Shown here: positions 12,679 through 25,517 of the stretch, in pieces | Position numbering within the stretch: the first letter of the stretch is position 1 | How the letters are laid out: each line of letters starts with the position of its first letter | Assembly (NCBI GenBank): GCA_038087015.1 | Contig: JASBNA010000005.1 | Location: forward strand, 1,736,001-1,800,000 | DNA: 64,000 bases | Direction: 5' to 3' | Source: Cerrena zonata | Lineage: Eukaryota; Basidiomycota; Agaricomycetes; Polyporales; Cerrenaceae | The notes under the pieces: model-generated | Database searches by the model: none | Seen by the model: the letters and a program-made list of their open reading frames with translations, nothing else | What the model was told of the DNA's origin: nothing | Made by a program: the position numbers and the translations under genes

Positions 12679-14583
12679 CTATGATGGTGAAGTGGATGGT
12701 TTGGAGGCATCTGAAGACTTGTCTGGACTATCTTTTCCTTTGGGCTGGCTACCTTCCTTTTCCTTCCCCTTATCAACAGGTTTGTTTGCCTTCTCTCTCG
12801 CCTCCCATTCTTTCAACTTCATCTCGTACCATTCCCAAACCGTCCTCCCGATAATCTCTCCACCAAACTCCCCATCATCATCCAACTCCACTACATCCTC
12901 GTCCTTGGTCTTCTTACTGGCCCTTCTCTTCTTCTCTTCATCTTCTTTTGCTTGGACGAAATCGGATGGCAGAGGCGGGATTTGTAGTGTGACTATCGAA
13001 CATTCGCGATATAGAGCACCAGGTTTCAGTACCTCCTCGGGCGATTTGTCGGCAAGATCTTGTTTGGAAGGCTGTACTTGAGCAGACGGGTCAGCGGCTG
13101 CTGAGACTTGGGCCAGAGCACGTTTGAAAGGCGTAGGAAGGAAAAGAGCGTGGATGACAGTTTGGAGCGCGGCAGTTGGTGATTTGGCGAAGAGCCAGAG
13201 AAGCGGGTAGAGCAGAAGATACCTAGTGAAAGTACGTAGGTTAGTACTAGTCTGAATGGCCAAGAGAATTGTGTATACAACTTACAGAATTAAACCTCGC
13301 CAAGTCGATGAAGCAACTTCACGATCTGCGTTGAGCAGGGGGGCCATGGTATCGGTTCGGCTAATACCAGGACACACGGAAACTGAGATGATATTGGAGT
13401 GTTTCGGTTTGATATGCTGGCTAGCGGGTGTATCTTTCGCATTCTTCTTTCCATCCAGAGTAGGACCCCGATTAGGAAGTGCATCGAGCACTCGCTGAAG
13501 GTGTCGAGCGAAGATTGCGGTACGAAGAGCTCTGTGGCCTTCGGTCACGAAGACTCCTTGAGATTTTGGAGAAGCAGGCTGCGGCTCTTCGGCGAAAGCG
13601 TTTGCGAGTTGTTGTGAAAATGATGGCAGGGCGGCGGCATAGAACGGATTGATGACAGAGACGATACGGATGTCGCGCTCCACTGGTGCGACGAGGAGAG
13701 CCTGGTAGAAGCAATGTCATGAGAAGGAACGACGCAACAGAGGCTTCGTCTCGTTGCTGCTCAGCAGACACTTTTGGCCCAAGCATAGATCCAAGACCAT
13801 GATATTCGTGAGCGAACACGATGGCATCAAGTCGCTGGTCGCCTTCAGTCAGGAACTTCGAGCAGAAAGTGCGTATTGATTCCGGTGAGGAGAGATCTGC
13901 ATGGTCCTGCGTATATATTCTGATTGTCAGTAGTGGACCTCAATAAAGGAATTAATAGCGCAGGTTGAGGATGTTCCAGAGGATATTGAGAGAGTGCGAT
14001 GATGTGAGCACCCCGGGAGGCCAACGCGGTGATGAGTGTTATACCGAGAGGCGTGAATGCTCCCTACTGTAACATGTGAGATGAAATGTCGGGAAATCAT
14101 TGGTGTTGGCTTACTGTTACTATGATAGTACGAGCATGTAAGTCCCGTTCCCGATTTGTTGTACGCCCTTGAGCAAAGGCAAACGTCACTAGTAGTGCTA
14201 GTGACGATACCGCGGCATGAGGGTAGTAGTGAGGAGGGATTATCCGTTTGGAAAGAGCATATGCCTGTTCTAGCACCATTACAGGTATATGTTCGGTAAA
14301 ATCAGTAAATTGGCTTGGGTCGGCGTTCAAGCGTTCGTGACTGAACAGGAATTTGGCGAAACCTAAAGACGAGATGGCGCTGAAGTTCTTTTAATTTTTT
14401 AAGAGTTCAGCAGTCAACATATTAGGTACTCACAATGTGTGTCAAAGATTCGAGCCGAGGTTGGCAACACTCTCACTTTCAACTTGAAGTTAGTATGCAA
14501 TCACTGTTGTTCTCTAAGTTACCGTTAAACCTGAGCGGCGTCGACTCGGGAGTGTACCACGTGGCCCATTCGATCGCGATCAT
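12679..14583 (-). CDS. Membrane-associated SDR-like (Rossmann fold) protein, one frame break
   Basis: The gene is read leftwards. The chosen ATG at 14583 (MIAIEWATWY) joins through introns near 14523-14478 and 14443-14367 to FAKFLFSHERLN and a hydrophobic stretch AAVSSLALLVTFAFAQ. The nucleotide-binding turn TIIVTGAFTPLG is completed across an intron, as in short-chain dehydrogenases. Later come DAIVFAHEYHGLGS, FLLMTLLLP, ALLVAPVERDIRIVSVINPF and a C-terminal hydrophobic YLLLYPLLWLFAK, ending in a lysine/serine-rich tail. The catalytic Tyr-x-x-x-Lys of classical SDRs is not evident, so activity is doubtful. A single extra base (CC at 13701-13702) shifts the frame between FLLMTLLLP and ALLVAPVERD. 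It is divergent from MYND gene A with about 150 bases between starts. The specific function is unknown. Confidence 0.78.
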
Positions 14584-14734
14584 GCACAAGCTGAACTTGA
14601 CTTGCCATATTTGGTTCTCGAATCTAACCACGACGATGACAGGACCGAGAAGGAATTCGAAGCAACCCGGAATAAGGGTAAAGATACACAATTCTGAATA
14701 TTCTCAGAGCACTTCATCTTCTCCTCTAGCCATC

Positions 14735-16567
14735 ATGTCGTGTCCACCTCTCCTCCCACTGCAAGCTCAACTGAAAATAACCCTCGAGCGACTGAGGCAC
14801 GCACCAAATGAAGTCGCTCGAGAATTACGATACCTGCACGAAGTTAATAGCCCTAAGCGTTTCAAACTCATGATACAAATATATAGCTCTTTAAAAAGGG
14901 GGTCAGACCTTGACGACGCCTTCTTTCAAGCTTTCGTCGAAAGCGAGTTAACAATGACCCTTTTCGATATTGCTTGCGATGGTTCCAATTATCATCATCC
15001 CGACTATATTGGCTATGAGATTATAGTGCGTCGGCATGGACCCCAACCACTACTAAAGCTAATGCTACTCTCCAGTGTTATTTTCAAGCCCTTTTCGATT
15101 GCCTTGCCCTCTGCCTTTCACGATCGCAATTTTCTAGCTTGGGAAAAGTTCATCTGGCCAAGATCCTAAAGGATATTAGCAACCTTTGGAAAGCGATTGA
15201 TCAATATCGAATGGAGGTAGTCGAGGCTGATACGACACCTATGTCAATCCAACTGTCGACCGAGACCGCTATGTCAGTCTGCAACTTGATAGCTATTATT
15301 CAACCTGGTTTAGCTACGAAAACATGGTGAAGCGACCTGACCGCCAGATCATCAGAAGTTAATGCTCAAATATGTTCTCTAGGCTGGGACTTGACGAAGC
15401 TGGGATGAATATTTACATTCACGCGTTCTGTCGATTACCATGTCTCGATAATGAAGGTCGTTTTATAGATACCATGGTGCAGATCGCTTCCGATCCAGCC
15501 GCAAAAGGACCTCTTTTGAAGATCCTCATACACGATGACCAAGCTCAATACCTCCTCAGAGTATTATTGCACGAAATAAGGCAGAAAGACGCTTTGGATA
15601 ACAAATTGGACCATATTACCTATATCTTAGGAAGAGCAGCGATGGAGTTTCCTGACTATATACCGCAAATGCTCAAGTCCAGTCAATACAACTTTGACTC
15701 TACACCTCCTATTATCGATATCTTATTGGCGGCTCAACGACAGATATGCCATGGAAAAATGTCCACATTGCCACTCTCCACAGGTATATTACAGAACACG
15801 CTCCTGATGACGAGGTAAGGCTATCCATTCCACCTTCTCTCTTAAAACTCAGGTTGACATTGTGATAGTTTGGTAGTTAGCAAGTTTGGGGTAATATGGG
15901 GGAAGCAGCGGAAAGGTGTAGGCTTGATACGCAAGCTAGATCTCTTGCCACTTCTTTCGATTGTCATGGTCGGTGTAGAACACCCACAGGATATGCTCAT
16001 GTTAGGCATGTTCCTTAATCACCCTTCCATGACAATCGACTCGAACTAAATCACAGCATGTCCACAGAACAATGCACTCCCATCCTGACCAAGTTTATCG
16101 AACTGTACAACTCCCCTCTCACACCCCAAGACATCACCCAGGAAATTCGTGAGACAATGTCCAACGTCTTCCCCGCCGCATTCGAAGCAATGAAATCCAG
16201 ACCATCCCTCCGCGAGAGCAAAGTTGGCAAGCTCTGGGTCGTCCTAGCCCGCGACACAAAGGTCTATACGAAGCACTATCCTCGAAATGTCCAGTCGGAG
16301 AAAAGCGAGTACCTACCGGGACATAATGCGTACTTCAAGGCATGTGGATGGAGGGCTTGTTTGTGTTCGCATAAACGACCGACACATCATATGCGTGTGT
16401 GTACTGGGTGTTGGATGTCGCATTATTGTGATAAGAGGTGTCAAGAGAAGTAAGTCGTTTTTCTAATGTTTTCGCTGGGTAAGGGATCTAATGTTAATGT
16501 TTTCAATCAATGTAGCGATTGGACTCACGGAGAGCATTCTAAGCGTTGTGGGAGGACTCATGCTTAG
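14735..16567 (+). CDS. C-terminal MYND zinc-finger protein (copy A)
   Basis: The ATG at 14735 begins MSCPPLLPLQ. Introns at 15026-15075, about 15329-15379, about 15817-15869, 16010-16056 and one inside the finger (about 16451-16515) join all the long open pieces. The body (about 500 residues) is helical with no known domain and resembles the N-terminal region of the other MYND genes here, including repeated phrases of the type MVQIASDPAAKG. The last 50 residues form a MYND finger: CLCSHKRPTHHMRVCTGCW, then HYCDKRCQE, then across the intron DWTHGEHSKRC. The order of cysteines and the final His/Cys are complete. MYND fingers bind proline-rich peptides, so a protein-protein role is inferred. It is closest to copy C in the finger (SHKRP motif). 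Confidence 0.85.
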
Positions 16568-17031
16568 GTTTCGAGCTGTGCCCTCTCCGATTATGCATAA
16601 GAAATCAGCAATATAATCCTCAACACTACACTCTAATACATACCTGCCAAGTTTCAAATACCCATCAATATCGATACAGTTTCTGCAACTTCGTCGACTC
16701 TTCTCCATTGTCAGACGCGATACCCTATAGCCTGGGCATACCTTTTCTTTGGCCAGCTGTATATGGAAGTTTATAAATAGTAATGCGCATACCAAGCATT
16801 CAAGCACACAGCAATTTATATTCAAAGTACAATATACCAACCACACAAATTCTAAACTCTATATCCGACCAGTTGAATGGCCGAACAAAACACACGGGCC
16901 ATTTAGAACCCACACAGACGCAAGAAACTACCAATCAAGAGAAAAAGAGGAAAGAAGTTCGATTGTTGTTTTTGAGAAATGACACCCCACATTTTGTAGG
17001 GCCACGTTCATTCACCATTGAGTATAGGAGT
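16568..17031. other. Convergent 3' flanks, nothing recognised
   Basis: This lies between the stops of MYND copy A and INO1. Open frames here lack family features. Confidence 0.6.
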
Positions 17032-18811
17032 TCACCAAATACGAGTTTCCAAGAGGAGGTCACTACTTCCTTCCAAGCCGATGCAAGCCTTCAAGAATGA
17101 CTCGAGGGCGTTGCGTTGACGGTTCAAGCTGTTGACGACATCGGTGCCTACAAATCAAGTATTATTAGCTTATGAAGGAGGTCTGATAAGGAACTGAAAG
17201 ACGTACCAGGTTTGACAAGCGGAGCCTTGAGCATGTACGAAAGAAGGGATAGGACAGGGTAAAGTGGAGCAAACTCGGTCGAATTCGACGCATCACGGTA
17301 TTTAACACGCGTGAGCAACTCCGTGAGGATGGTCAAATCCAAAATGAGAGGGGTAGCAAGAAGCGAATCCTCGCACTCATTGAAGATATTGATAGTCGAC
17401 CTCCCACCACAGAAGATCTCCGAGTAGTACTCATCGATAGCCCTCTTGGAGTCACCAACGGCAGGAACGTACTTGATCACAACAATGTGATCAGGATGTT
17501 CACCCTTGGCCTCCTTGGTTCCCTTCTTTGCGTTCACGTCGGGACGCTTGAACAAGAGTGGGTTCGCGGCAACCATGTCATCGACAACGCTGCTCTTGCT
17601 GATTTCCTTCGACTTGAATTGAGGTTCAGCAGAGAGATTGTGTCCATCGTTGTTACCGAGATGGTTGTAGGAAGCGATGGACAGAGGCTTGATACCAGCA
17701 TTGACGAGGAATTCCGCAAAGACAGACTTGAGCTTGGTTTGACCAGACTTGAGATCGTCACCACCAATGAAAGACTTCTCGCGTTCAGCGAGCTGAATGA
17801 CACCAGGAACGAAGGTGTTCTGGGGAGCACCGTTGACGAAAGGTTCACCCTCAAGGATGGCAGCGACCGCGAAGACGGTACTGGGGGAAACCTCGCTGTG
17901 AGAAGTCTTGATGGCGTTCAAGACATTGTCGGCAGTATCGTTGACACCGGGAATGATTTCGCTGTACCTCTCGGTGTTGGCCGTCCAGAAGATGACGACA
18001 CGGTCGAGTTGGTTATCAGCCTTGAACTTGCGAATGTCAGCACGAATACGCTCGAGATGCTCTTGCTTGTCTTTGCCGGGGATGACATTGTCGGCGCGAG
18101 CCTCCTGGTTAGCGGCAATGAAGTCGGGGTAGTAAATGGAAGGAAGGGGAGAGCCCAGGGCAGCCATATGAGGGTCAACCTGACGCTGGAGATCCCAGTC
18201 AAGGACCTCAGCACGGCGCATGGCCTGATCCATCGAAGCACCAGAGATATCCCATCCACCGAGAACGAGATCATTGGGGTGAACCATGGGAAGGACGTCA
18301 GAAACGGGGACGTGAACATCCTTGCCGGTGCTAGGCTCGCTTCCAAGACGAACGGTGGAAGCGCGGAGGAGGGAACCGATGTAGTTGGGCTGCTGGATAC
18401 CAGACTTGGTGTGCCAGGAGATGTTGTGACGGTTAGCGAGGATGGTAGCACAAAGGGTGGTACCATTGTTTCCTCCCATACCGATAAGCATCAGACTGCG
18501 CGAAGATGTTAGTCGAGCACAGTGAACGAAACAAGCAAAATCACGTACCCAGTCTTGGAGACCTTCCTGACAGTCTGGAACTCGTAGGGCTTGGTTGTGG
18601 GCGTGACGATGAACTGGCCATCGTTGATGGCAACGTCTGCACCACGGTTGGTGAACTTAGAGGTGATGTACTCGTCAGAGTACGAGGTGTTTTCCGACTG
18701 GACGACGATGGGGTACGGGCGACGCACAGCAGTCGGGTGAACGGGGAGGACGGATTCGAGCTCGGACTCGGGAGTGTTCAGTCCAGAGGTGTTTCCGTTG
18801 TAGGGTGCCAT
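17032..18811 (-). CDS. INO1: Inositol-3-phosphate synthase (INO1)
   Basis: The enzyme converts glucose-6-phosphate to inositol-3-phosphate with NAD, the committed step of inositol and phosphatidylinositol synthesis in the cytosol. The ATG is at 18811. Exons are 18549-18811, 17207-18495 and 17032-17148, and both introns are in phase. Motifs include the NAD-binding [61 protein letters not shown] and the C-terminal [15 protein letters not shown]. The length (about 555 residues) matches fungal INO1. The reading frame is intact. A long antisense open frame covers the central exon, but it is a codon-bias shadow. Confidence 0.97.
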
Positions 18812-20860
18812 TTCGAATAGTAGTAAAGAGTATTTAGACCGAAGAAAATGTGTAGAAATTTAACTGGAGTTTCTTATTGCGTCTGCGCAGGTATGTTTCG
18901 CGCCGCGGTGAGGGTTGTGGGGGCTGCCGAGCTGGTTAGAGTACATGCACTATAGCCAGAAGGCGGGGAGTGAGGTGAAAGCTTTGAGCAAGCACACTGA
19001 GGAGTGAAGGCGACTGAAGCAGAGCGGATTGCTGGGGAAAACCTAGATAAGTCGAGGGGTTTTTATGGGTGTCGGGTGGGGAAGATTGGGGCTAAGATAA
19101 CGTGTTTGCGAGGCGTGGATGATGGGGAAAGAGAAGAAGAGGGTTCTGATAATCCCAAGCGAGTCGCAGCCAGCAATATACGCGCCTCCACGTGGCCGCG
19201 TACCCCTCGGCCGAGGATAAACATTTGCTTTTAGCTTCAAGGACGTATGTCGTTATATGACTTTGATCATCGGGTGGACAGTTCAACCTAAATGTCATTC
19301 CTTGGCTACGTACCATTTCGTGCCTTCGAACTTTGAAGCCTCTTGAAAGAGGACTCTAAAGGCACTTCAGTAGACACTTTTAGGTTACCCTTGATAGGAA
19401 ACTACGCTTCTCGACTGAATCCTTGCATCCTTTCGCATGCCATTGGCGACAACATAAACGCTGCGATAGCGAAGATGTTACGTGCTTGCCGCGACAAGTG
19501 CCGCCAGGGGAAGGCCTAGAGAAAGATTTCCAGCTTGACGCCACCACATGCATGGTAAGCGACAACGGTCATTGAAGATGATTCTCAGGCTGAATCTAAC
19601 CATAAGCAACGATAACCTACCAATCCAATAGACTGCAGCTCTCACCCATCCTATGTCGGTTAACGTTCTACTGCAAAGGCAGGAAGGTGATAGGGTGTAT
19701 GCGGATGGAACGTCAACGTGCTAGTGCTGAATTCACGAGCTTCCGAAACATGAATCCCGGGAATATTTTGGGGTGCCTTCGTGTTCTGTGAGTAAAACAT
19801 ATGTAAAACGGAGGTATGTACTGATCCACGGAATATAGATGGTGATCGTCGCTTGTCAAGCTGCAATCGACACGTTGCAGACGACTGTCAACGATCCATA
19901 TGGGCAAACAATACAACGTGTGTACCTGGAAGGAAGAAATACTGGTTGAGTCCGAACTTCAAGACTCGCCTAGGATATCCAGGCTCGACCAGGCTGAGGC
20001 CGTTCTTGCATGTTCATCTTCAATAGAGTGGGATCTATGCTACTAAGCAAACATAACGGCTATGTTTACTCATTTTCCGTAAGACCAGCTCGTATCGTCT
20101 CCCACCATACCGAAGAAAGCCGTTCAACCATGCAACTGTGTGTAAGTGACGTTACAAGGATGCCCTTTCGATAGTAAGCCGAATACCTTCAAACTCTTTC
20201 CTCCATAATCCGATTGATTCTTAGTTCTAGCCTTGTGTATAGGTCTTGTGACTGCGAACCATGAGCCTAGATACATGTGTATTTCCGAATTCTTAAAGAA
20301 ATGTCGTGTCTACGAGTAGGCTCACTCAAGGCTGTTAACCCCCAAGCTCACGCTTCAGATTCAATGCATACACCCAACCTTCGGGCCCATTCCCAACTTC
20401 CCGGCCCGCCCTCTCTCTGGTTCCCCAAATTCTATACAGTTCCTTACAAGGGATGAATGACAGGTGAGTGTACGAAGAAACAGAAGACCCAGTCCTTCCA
20501 TACCACCTTCAATTCCGAACGGTAAAACACCGGTTGCCTTCCACCAAACACGAGAGGATTGACAGCAACACATGTAGGGTCGTAGAACACTTGACCCAGT
20601 CATGCTCGCCTTTCTTGACCTTATCCGAATATTAACCGTTACAGTTTCATCATTCTAGCTTCGTTCATATTCTTTCTGTGCCTAATCATGTCTGTTCATG
20701 CTTGGCCATTTGCTTTACGGGCTCGAGGCACATAGTATCTTCGGAAGGGAGCTCGGATGAACGACTCTGAAGACATATATAGTTCCGAACGTATAGGCTT
20801 GCCTATGCAATACATCTACGACCCCAACATATACACTGGAGCACTTCATTGACGATCAAA
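18812..20860. other. Two-kilobase divergent intergenic region
   Basis: This separates INO1 (leftward) from the CE16 esterase (rightward). No gene is recognised. A palindromic E-box CACGTG is at 19189-19194, about 380 bases upstream of INO1. Inositol-responsive elements contain a CANNTG core, but the full element is not seen. Confidence 0.5.
20776..20782 (+). promoter_or_regulatory. TATA box of the CE16 esterase gene
   Basis: TATATAG lies 85 bases upstream of the ATG at 20861, the usual spacing seen for other genes in this window. Confidence 0.6.
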
Positions 20861-22604
20861 ATGTTCAAACTACAGGTTTCCCTGCTTTCGGTTGCCGCAC
20901 TTGTCAGTGTGGCGACTGCCCAGACTCCCGTCAGCTGGTGGGGTCAATGTAAGTTTTGTGCTGTATTGCGAGTTTATTAGATACTGAGAACGATTTGGGA
21001 TTGAAGGTGGTGGGATTGGTTATACGGGCCCGACGGTCTGCCAGTCTGGGTAAGTGATGGACTACAAGAAAGTTACGGAAACTTATGTCGTTCTATCTAG
21101 GTCGAGTTGCAATTTCCAAAACGACTGTAAGCACACTCTTCTCTCCGAAATTCACTCCATTCTCACTGAACTTCGATTACAGATTACAGCCAATGTATCC
21201 CTGGCAGTACTTCCACAGTTCCATCTCAACCAACGACGACTGTGAGTGTACCGACCTCCACTTCGGCTGGTGGTTCAGCCCCGACTGGTGGAGTCCAACC
21301 GAACTATTGGTTCAGCTTGTACGAACACTTATATCCTTTCTGGATGGATGAGGGAAACTAATGTGTTGTATCCGTAGCGGTGACTCTTACACTCAGACCG
21401 GCTTCACAACTGACGGAGCGATCCCAGCTACAGGCAACCCTCTCGGTAACCCACCTTACCCTGTACGTCCCCCTTCCATCACCTTAACCGTACCTAATCA
21501 AACTTACAAAATTACAGGGTTTCACAGCCGTCGGCGGCACAAACTGGATCGACCTCAACACCGTCCAATTCAACAATTCCCTCATCCTCACATACAACTA
21601 CGCCTACGGCGGCGCAACCATCGATGCCAACCTCGTTGCCCCATACACACCCACTGTGCTCTCGATGACTGATCAGGTGAATCAATTCTTGAGTACGGTG
21701 GCTAACAAACCGAGCTCCGCGCCTTGGACGAGTGGGAATTCGTTGTTCTCGTTTTGGATTGGGATTAATGATATTGGGAATTCGTATTATCAGAGTGGGA
21801 GTAGGGATGCGTGAGTGTTGATTTTTGCTGAATGTGGTGTGGTGGTGTGATGGATGCTGATGCGATTGTTGATGCAGGTTTTCTGACACTCTGTTGGATG
21901 CGTACTTTGCGTTGGTCCAGAAAGTTGTAAGTGTTAACTTTCTGACTCTTATTTCTCGCCTTATCTATGTCCTAACTTGTCTGACCGTTTTGTAGTTGTG
22001 AGTCAATATCAAGATCAACGACATGAGCTTTATAGAATTCTGAGTATCGTTCAGTGCCACCGGAGCCCGGAACTTCCTCTTCATCAATGTCCCTCCCGTC
22101 GACCGTTCTCCCTTGGTACGCACTATATCCATATCTTACCTCTTATAAACTTTCTAACACTGCAATACCCTTTTTTCAGATGCTCTCTCAAGCAGCCTCC
22201 GCTCAAGCTCTTGAGAAATCCGTCATCGACGGCTACAACTCCAAACTGGCTACACGCGTTGCCAACTTTAAAGCTCAAAACGCCGGAGTATGTACCCTAC
22301 GTCCTTAGGTTACGTTTTTCTCCGCTAATCCCCCTTCAACGTGTTTAGGTTCAAACTTGGATCTGGGATTCTAACACGGCGTTCGGAGCCATCCTCGACG
22401 ATCCCAAAGGAAACGGATTCGTCGACGCGACGTCGTACGGAAATACCGGTGACTTCTGGGGGTACGTTTGTGCAATTCCATACATGAAACCCATACTCGA
22501 ACTTACTTCTTTCGTTTTGCAGCAACAACTACCATCCCTCCAGTGCCGCACACTCGATCTTCGCGAAGCAGATCGGGCAATTACTTGGCAATACAGTCTG
22601 GTAA
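20861..22604 (+). CDS. Secreted CBM1-CE16 carbohydrate acetyl esterase
   Basis: A signal peptide (MFKLQVSLLSVAALVSVATA) precedes a complete fungal cellulose-binding module CBM1 beginning QCGGIGYTGPTVCQSG, then a Thr/Ser/Pro linker and an SGNH/GDSL esterase domain. Exons start at 20861, 21007, 21101, 21183, 21378, 21518, 21878, 21996 (two bases), 22055, 22180, 22349 and 22523. Catalytic blocks are WFSFGDSYTQ (nucleophile Ser), IGINDIG (oxyanion Asn) and NYHPSSAAHS (His). Family CE16 removes acetyl groups from the non-reducing end of xylo- and other oligosaccharides outside the cell, so it assists cellulose and hemicellulose breakdown. Between QKV and ATGARNFLF the frame is only kept by a two-base exon at 21996-21997 flanked by a perfect acceptor and donor. 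The product is otherwise a normal length of about 370 residues. Confidence 0.93.
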
Positions 22605-22969
22605 AAACGACATCTGTCATCAATACTTATACACATGGAGTAAAAAGCAGATGTACGAAGTAGTTTTCACTGTATGCAAAAACCATGCAGTATCTATCAT
22701 TGTATGATGTATCAACGAGAAGATGAGAAACGTGTTTACCTCAGGGAACATAAATTGATATCATTCGCGCACTAAACCCCAAGCCGACATGTGGGTTTTT
22801 TTTCTTTTCCATGAGAGTGGGGAGCGGTGAAGCAATTAGATAGATTACTACGCAATAAATGGGAGGTACGACAACAACATGAGCTATTCCAGGATCGTCC
22901 AGAACATGCAATCCATCGGAAATGGGTGGATCAGAACAGACCATCTAAGTATGACTATAATACTGAGAC
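22605..22969. other. Convergent 3' flanks
   Basis: AT-rich sequence between the esterase and TIM50 stops; no gene is seen. Confidence 0.6.
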
Positions 22970-24731
22970 TCAAGCTGTGGGTTTGGTCTCAGCGCCTGGC
23001 GTCTGAGCACTCTGTCCTTGAGGCGGCGGCGGAGGAGGAGGAACGCCTCCCATGAGAGCAGAAGCGGCACCCCAGAACGTTCCCGGAATCTGTTGAGCCA
23101 TCGCTTCCTGCTCTTCTTTGATCATCTTGTCAAAGGTAGCTTTGTTAGTATTGATGTAAGCTTGTTCTTCTCGGTACTGCATCTGCGCCTCGAGACGTTT
23201 TTGTTCCAGGTATGTCAGAGGGACTGGTGAGTTGGCACCCTGAAAAAAAGAAAAGTGGGTCAGTGAGAAAGTGGGATTCAGATGCTGGGTGTGATAGATG
23301 ACTGACTGGAGATGATGAACCACCAAAGAGGCTGCTCAGCGTGAGGGAGCCGGCCTGTTTGCCTTTACGAGTCCACTCCTCGATATGTTTCTGCTTAGCC
23401 TCTGCTTCTTTCTTGGCATATTCTATCGGAATATCTTTATCATGGTAAGCCTCTAGAATGGGTCGGACATCTGCAGGCTTATAGATGGCGATAGCTAAAA
23501 ATAACGGAAATAGTCAGCTTAAATTTAGAGTACGTCAAGCAAGGAATGCAGTCATACATTCGAGGAATGGAATCATAGCAACAAGACCTCGGTCCTTAGC
23601 ATCTCCTGTCCACTTCGGCAGAATGACGGCATTTTCTGGTTGGGCGGAGGCATGCTCAGGGTGGGTGTCAAGAAGGATAACTTTTGATAGATCCCGGTTG
23701 AGGTACGTGAGGTCCTTGACAGGAGTGCCGTTGACGGATCGTGTAGCATCTCGGAAAAGTCTATATTGAATGAAGAATTGGTAAGGGTCGAGCTTGTCAA
23801 TAACAGCATTGGCAGTCTAGACACGGGAGTGTCATTTAGGTCAGAAATTCGAACAACAAAAAACTGGAACGCACGTAGTGGTACTGAGTGGTAAAAATTA
23901 CGACTTCATAGAATTGCGATAAATAAGCAATGAAGTAATCGACGCCTGGTCGTTTTGCAGTCCGCCACCCGTGATGCCGCTGCAAAGTGAGGAAATAAGT
24001 AAGTCATCTATAAATTTGGAAGGAGTTGATTGGTTACGCACGTCCCAAGTTGAAGTTACTAGAAGGTCATCTACAGATACGAGCAGTGTATAAGGTTTTT
24101 GCATGCCATTAGGTAGTGGTGGCGGCAAAAGTTCTGGCCATATCGGCTCTGTAAAGAACTGTAGTGTATGATGAACTTTCAGAGGTATTGTTTCGATATA
24201 AGGATAGACATACATTGAAGACACCACCAAAACGGGCGGTAGTACGCCCCCATCTAGAGGTTGGTGCTTCTTCCGGTTTCTGTAATCGTATTGGATGAAT
24301 AATTGTAGGCACAATCTAAGAGAAGTACATACTATCCGAAGCTCCTTCAGTTCACCATCCTCCCAATCTCTCCCGAGATACCATGTTCCCATTCCAGCAC
24401 CGAATAACATGAAAGCCAACGACACTCGGCTCATGAACCTCCGCCTCCGCTCAATACTCGATAGGGAGTCTTTCGACGATCGAGCACCAGTCCGTTCTCT
24501 CTCCTGACTCTCCTCTACCGGCGAGAAATCCAAACTCGGCACAGAAGAAGTCGACGGTGTTGGTGCTGGCGTAATAGGTTCTCGTGCGTCCGACTTGACA
24601 TTCTGCGCCCGGTTTGCCTCGCTGGCAGAGGGTGCTTTTGGTTTGGGAGGGTTCGTAGAAGCGAATCTACGTGCTGAGCGTAATACAACACCTCGAAGAG
24701 CGGGAGAACGAGCAAGTAAGAGAGGGTTCAT
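22970..24731 (-). CDS. TIM50: Mitochondrial import translocase subunit TIM50
   Basis: The receptor subunit of the TIM23 complex in the inner mitochondrial membrane; it takes presequences from TOM and gates the channel. The ATG at 24731 begins [19 protein letters not shown], an Arg-rich mitochondrial targeting sequence. A single membrane helix follows ([17 protein letters not shown]). The FCP1-like domain starts [17 protein letters not shown], with the phosphatase DxD reduced to VDD as in Tim50 proteins. It continues with [49 protein letters not shown] and a C-terminal proline-rich [14 protein letters not shown] tail. Introns lie near 24330-24272, 24206-24155, 24038-23980, 23905-23818, 23760, 23553-23493 and 23300-23250. 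The frame is intact. Confidence 0.95.
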
Positions 24732-24776
24732 GATCGCCAGACACCGAGCAAGTATCAGCAGAAAGGCAGGTTCCAA

Positions 24777-25517
24777 GATGTAGAGTGGAAATTATTATGA
24801 CTTGATTAATATTTTGATAGCCTGATCAATTTTACCCTCTCTAAGCTATACTAATACCATATAACGTCATGCTTCATTATCATAAACTGCCCTTGATGCT
24901 GTTTGTAACTTAATTATATATTTAACGCCCACTCCTGTAGCGCAGAACTTCAATACTCGGCATTCTGGCTTACTTACAAGTTACACTAGTACTTGAAACC
25001 ATACGCTCATCGTAAATCCTCCTTCCGAGTCGACGCTAACTGGAACCAATTGATAAAAATGGTTAATTCCAGATAATCAGTGTTTCTACTTACAAAATCC
25101 CAATGAACCGCTTATCCCTGTCAACGTTCGGTCATTGGCATCAGCTTCAAGCCAATCCGTAGGATTGCTCAACATGGGTGTAACCTCGTGCAACTCAACC
25201 AATTCTAGTCTGAAATGACCTATCACCCGAAGTACCCTGTCAACCCGCTCGGAAGATCAATATTCCACGCAGCGGATGTCTTGTTGCTACCTCGGAAGCA
25301 AACCTGGGATGATAAGACCCCCTAAGGCGAGCTTTTCAGGAAACATGATACCTTTTCACATCCCATGTGTCCATACGCACGGCAGTGAGCCCCCTATATC
25401 CACTTTTATATTCCTTGGAAAGTCACTGATAGAGTTTGCAATTCGGCTTAGGACGGTTCGCTATTTAAAGTGCTAGATAACAGTACAAGAGTCTGTGGAC
25501 GGCCATAGACCAAAACC
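24777..25517. other. Intergenic with one copy of a dispersed 41-bp element
   Basis: No gene is recognised. This holds the first copy of the short repeat described separately (25318-25359). Confidence 0.5.
25318..25359 (+). repeat. Dispersed 41-bp element, copy 1
   Basis: The stretch begins CCCCCTAAGGCGA and ends GATACCTTTTCA. It matches 32101-32142 with about three substitutions. It lies about 160 bases upstream of an F-box gene. Confidence 0.7.

Noticed and set aside
12503..13081. 192-codon plus-strand frame over the end of the SDR-like gene
   Set aside because: It is an antisense shadow of the lysine- and serine-rich tail of the minus-strand gene.
15020..15080. Frame break in MYND copy A
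   Set aside because: A normal 50-base intron (15026-15075, GTGCGT to CTCCAG) explains the change of frame.
17487..18512. Long (341-codon) open frame antisense to INO1
   Set aside because: It mirrors the codon bias of the INO1 exon and has no splice sites or family resemblance.
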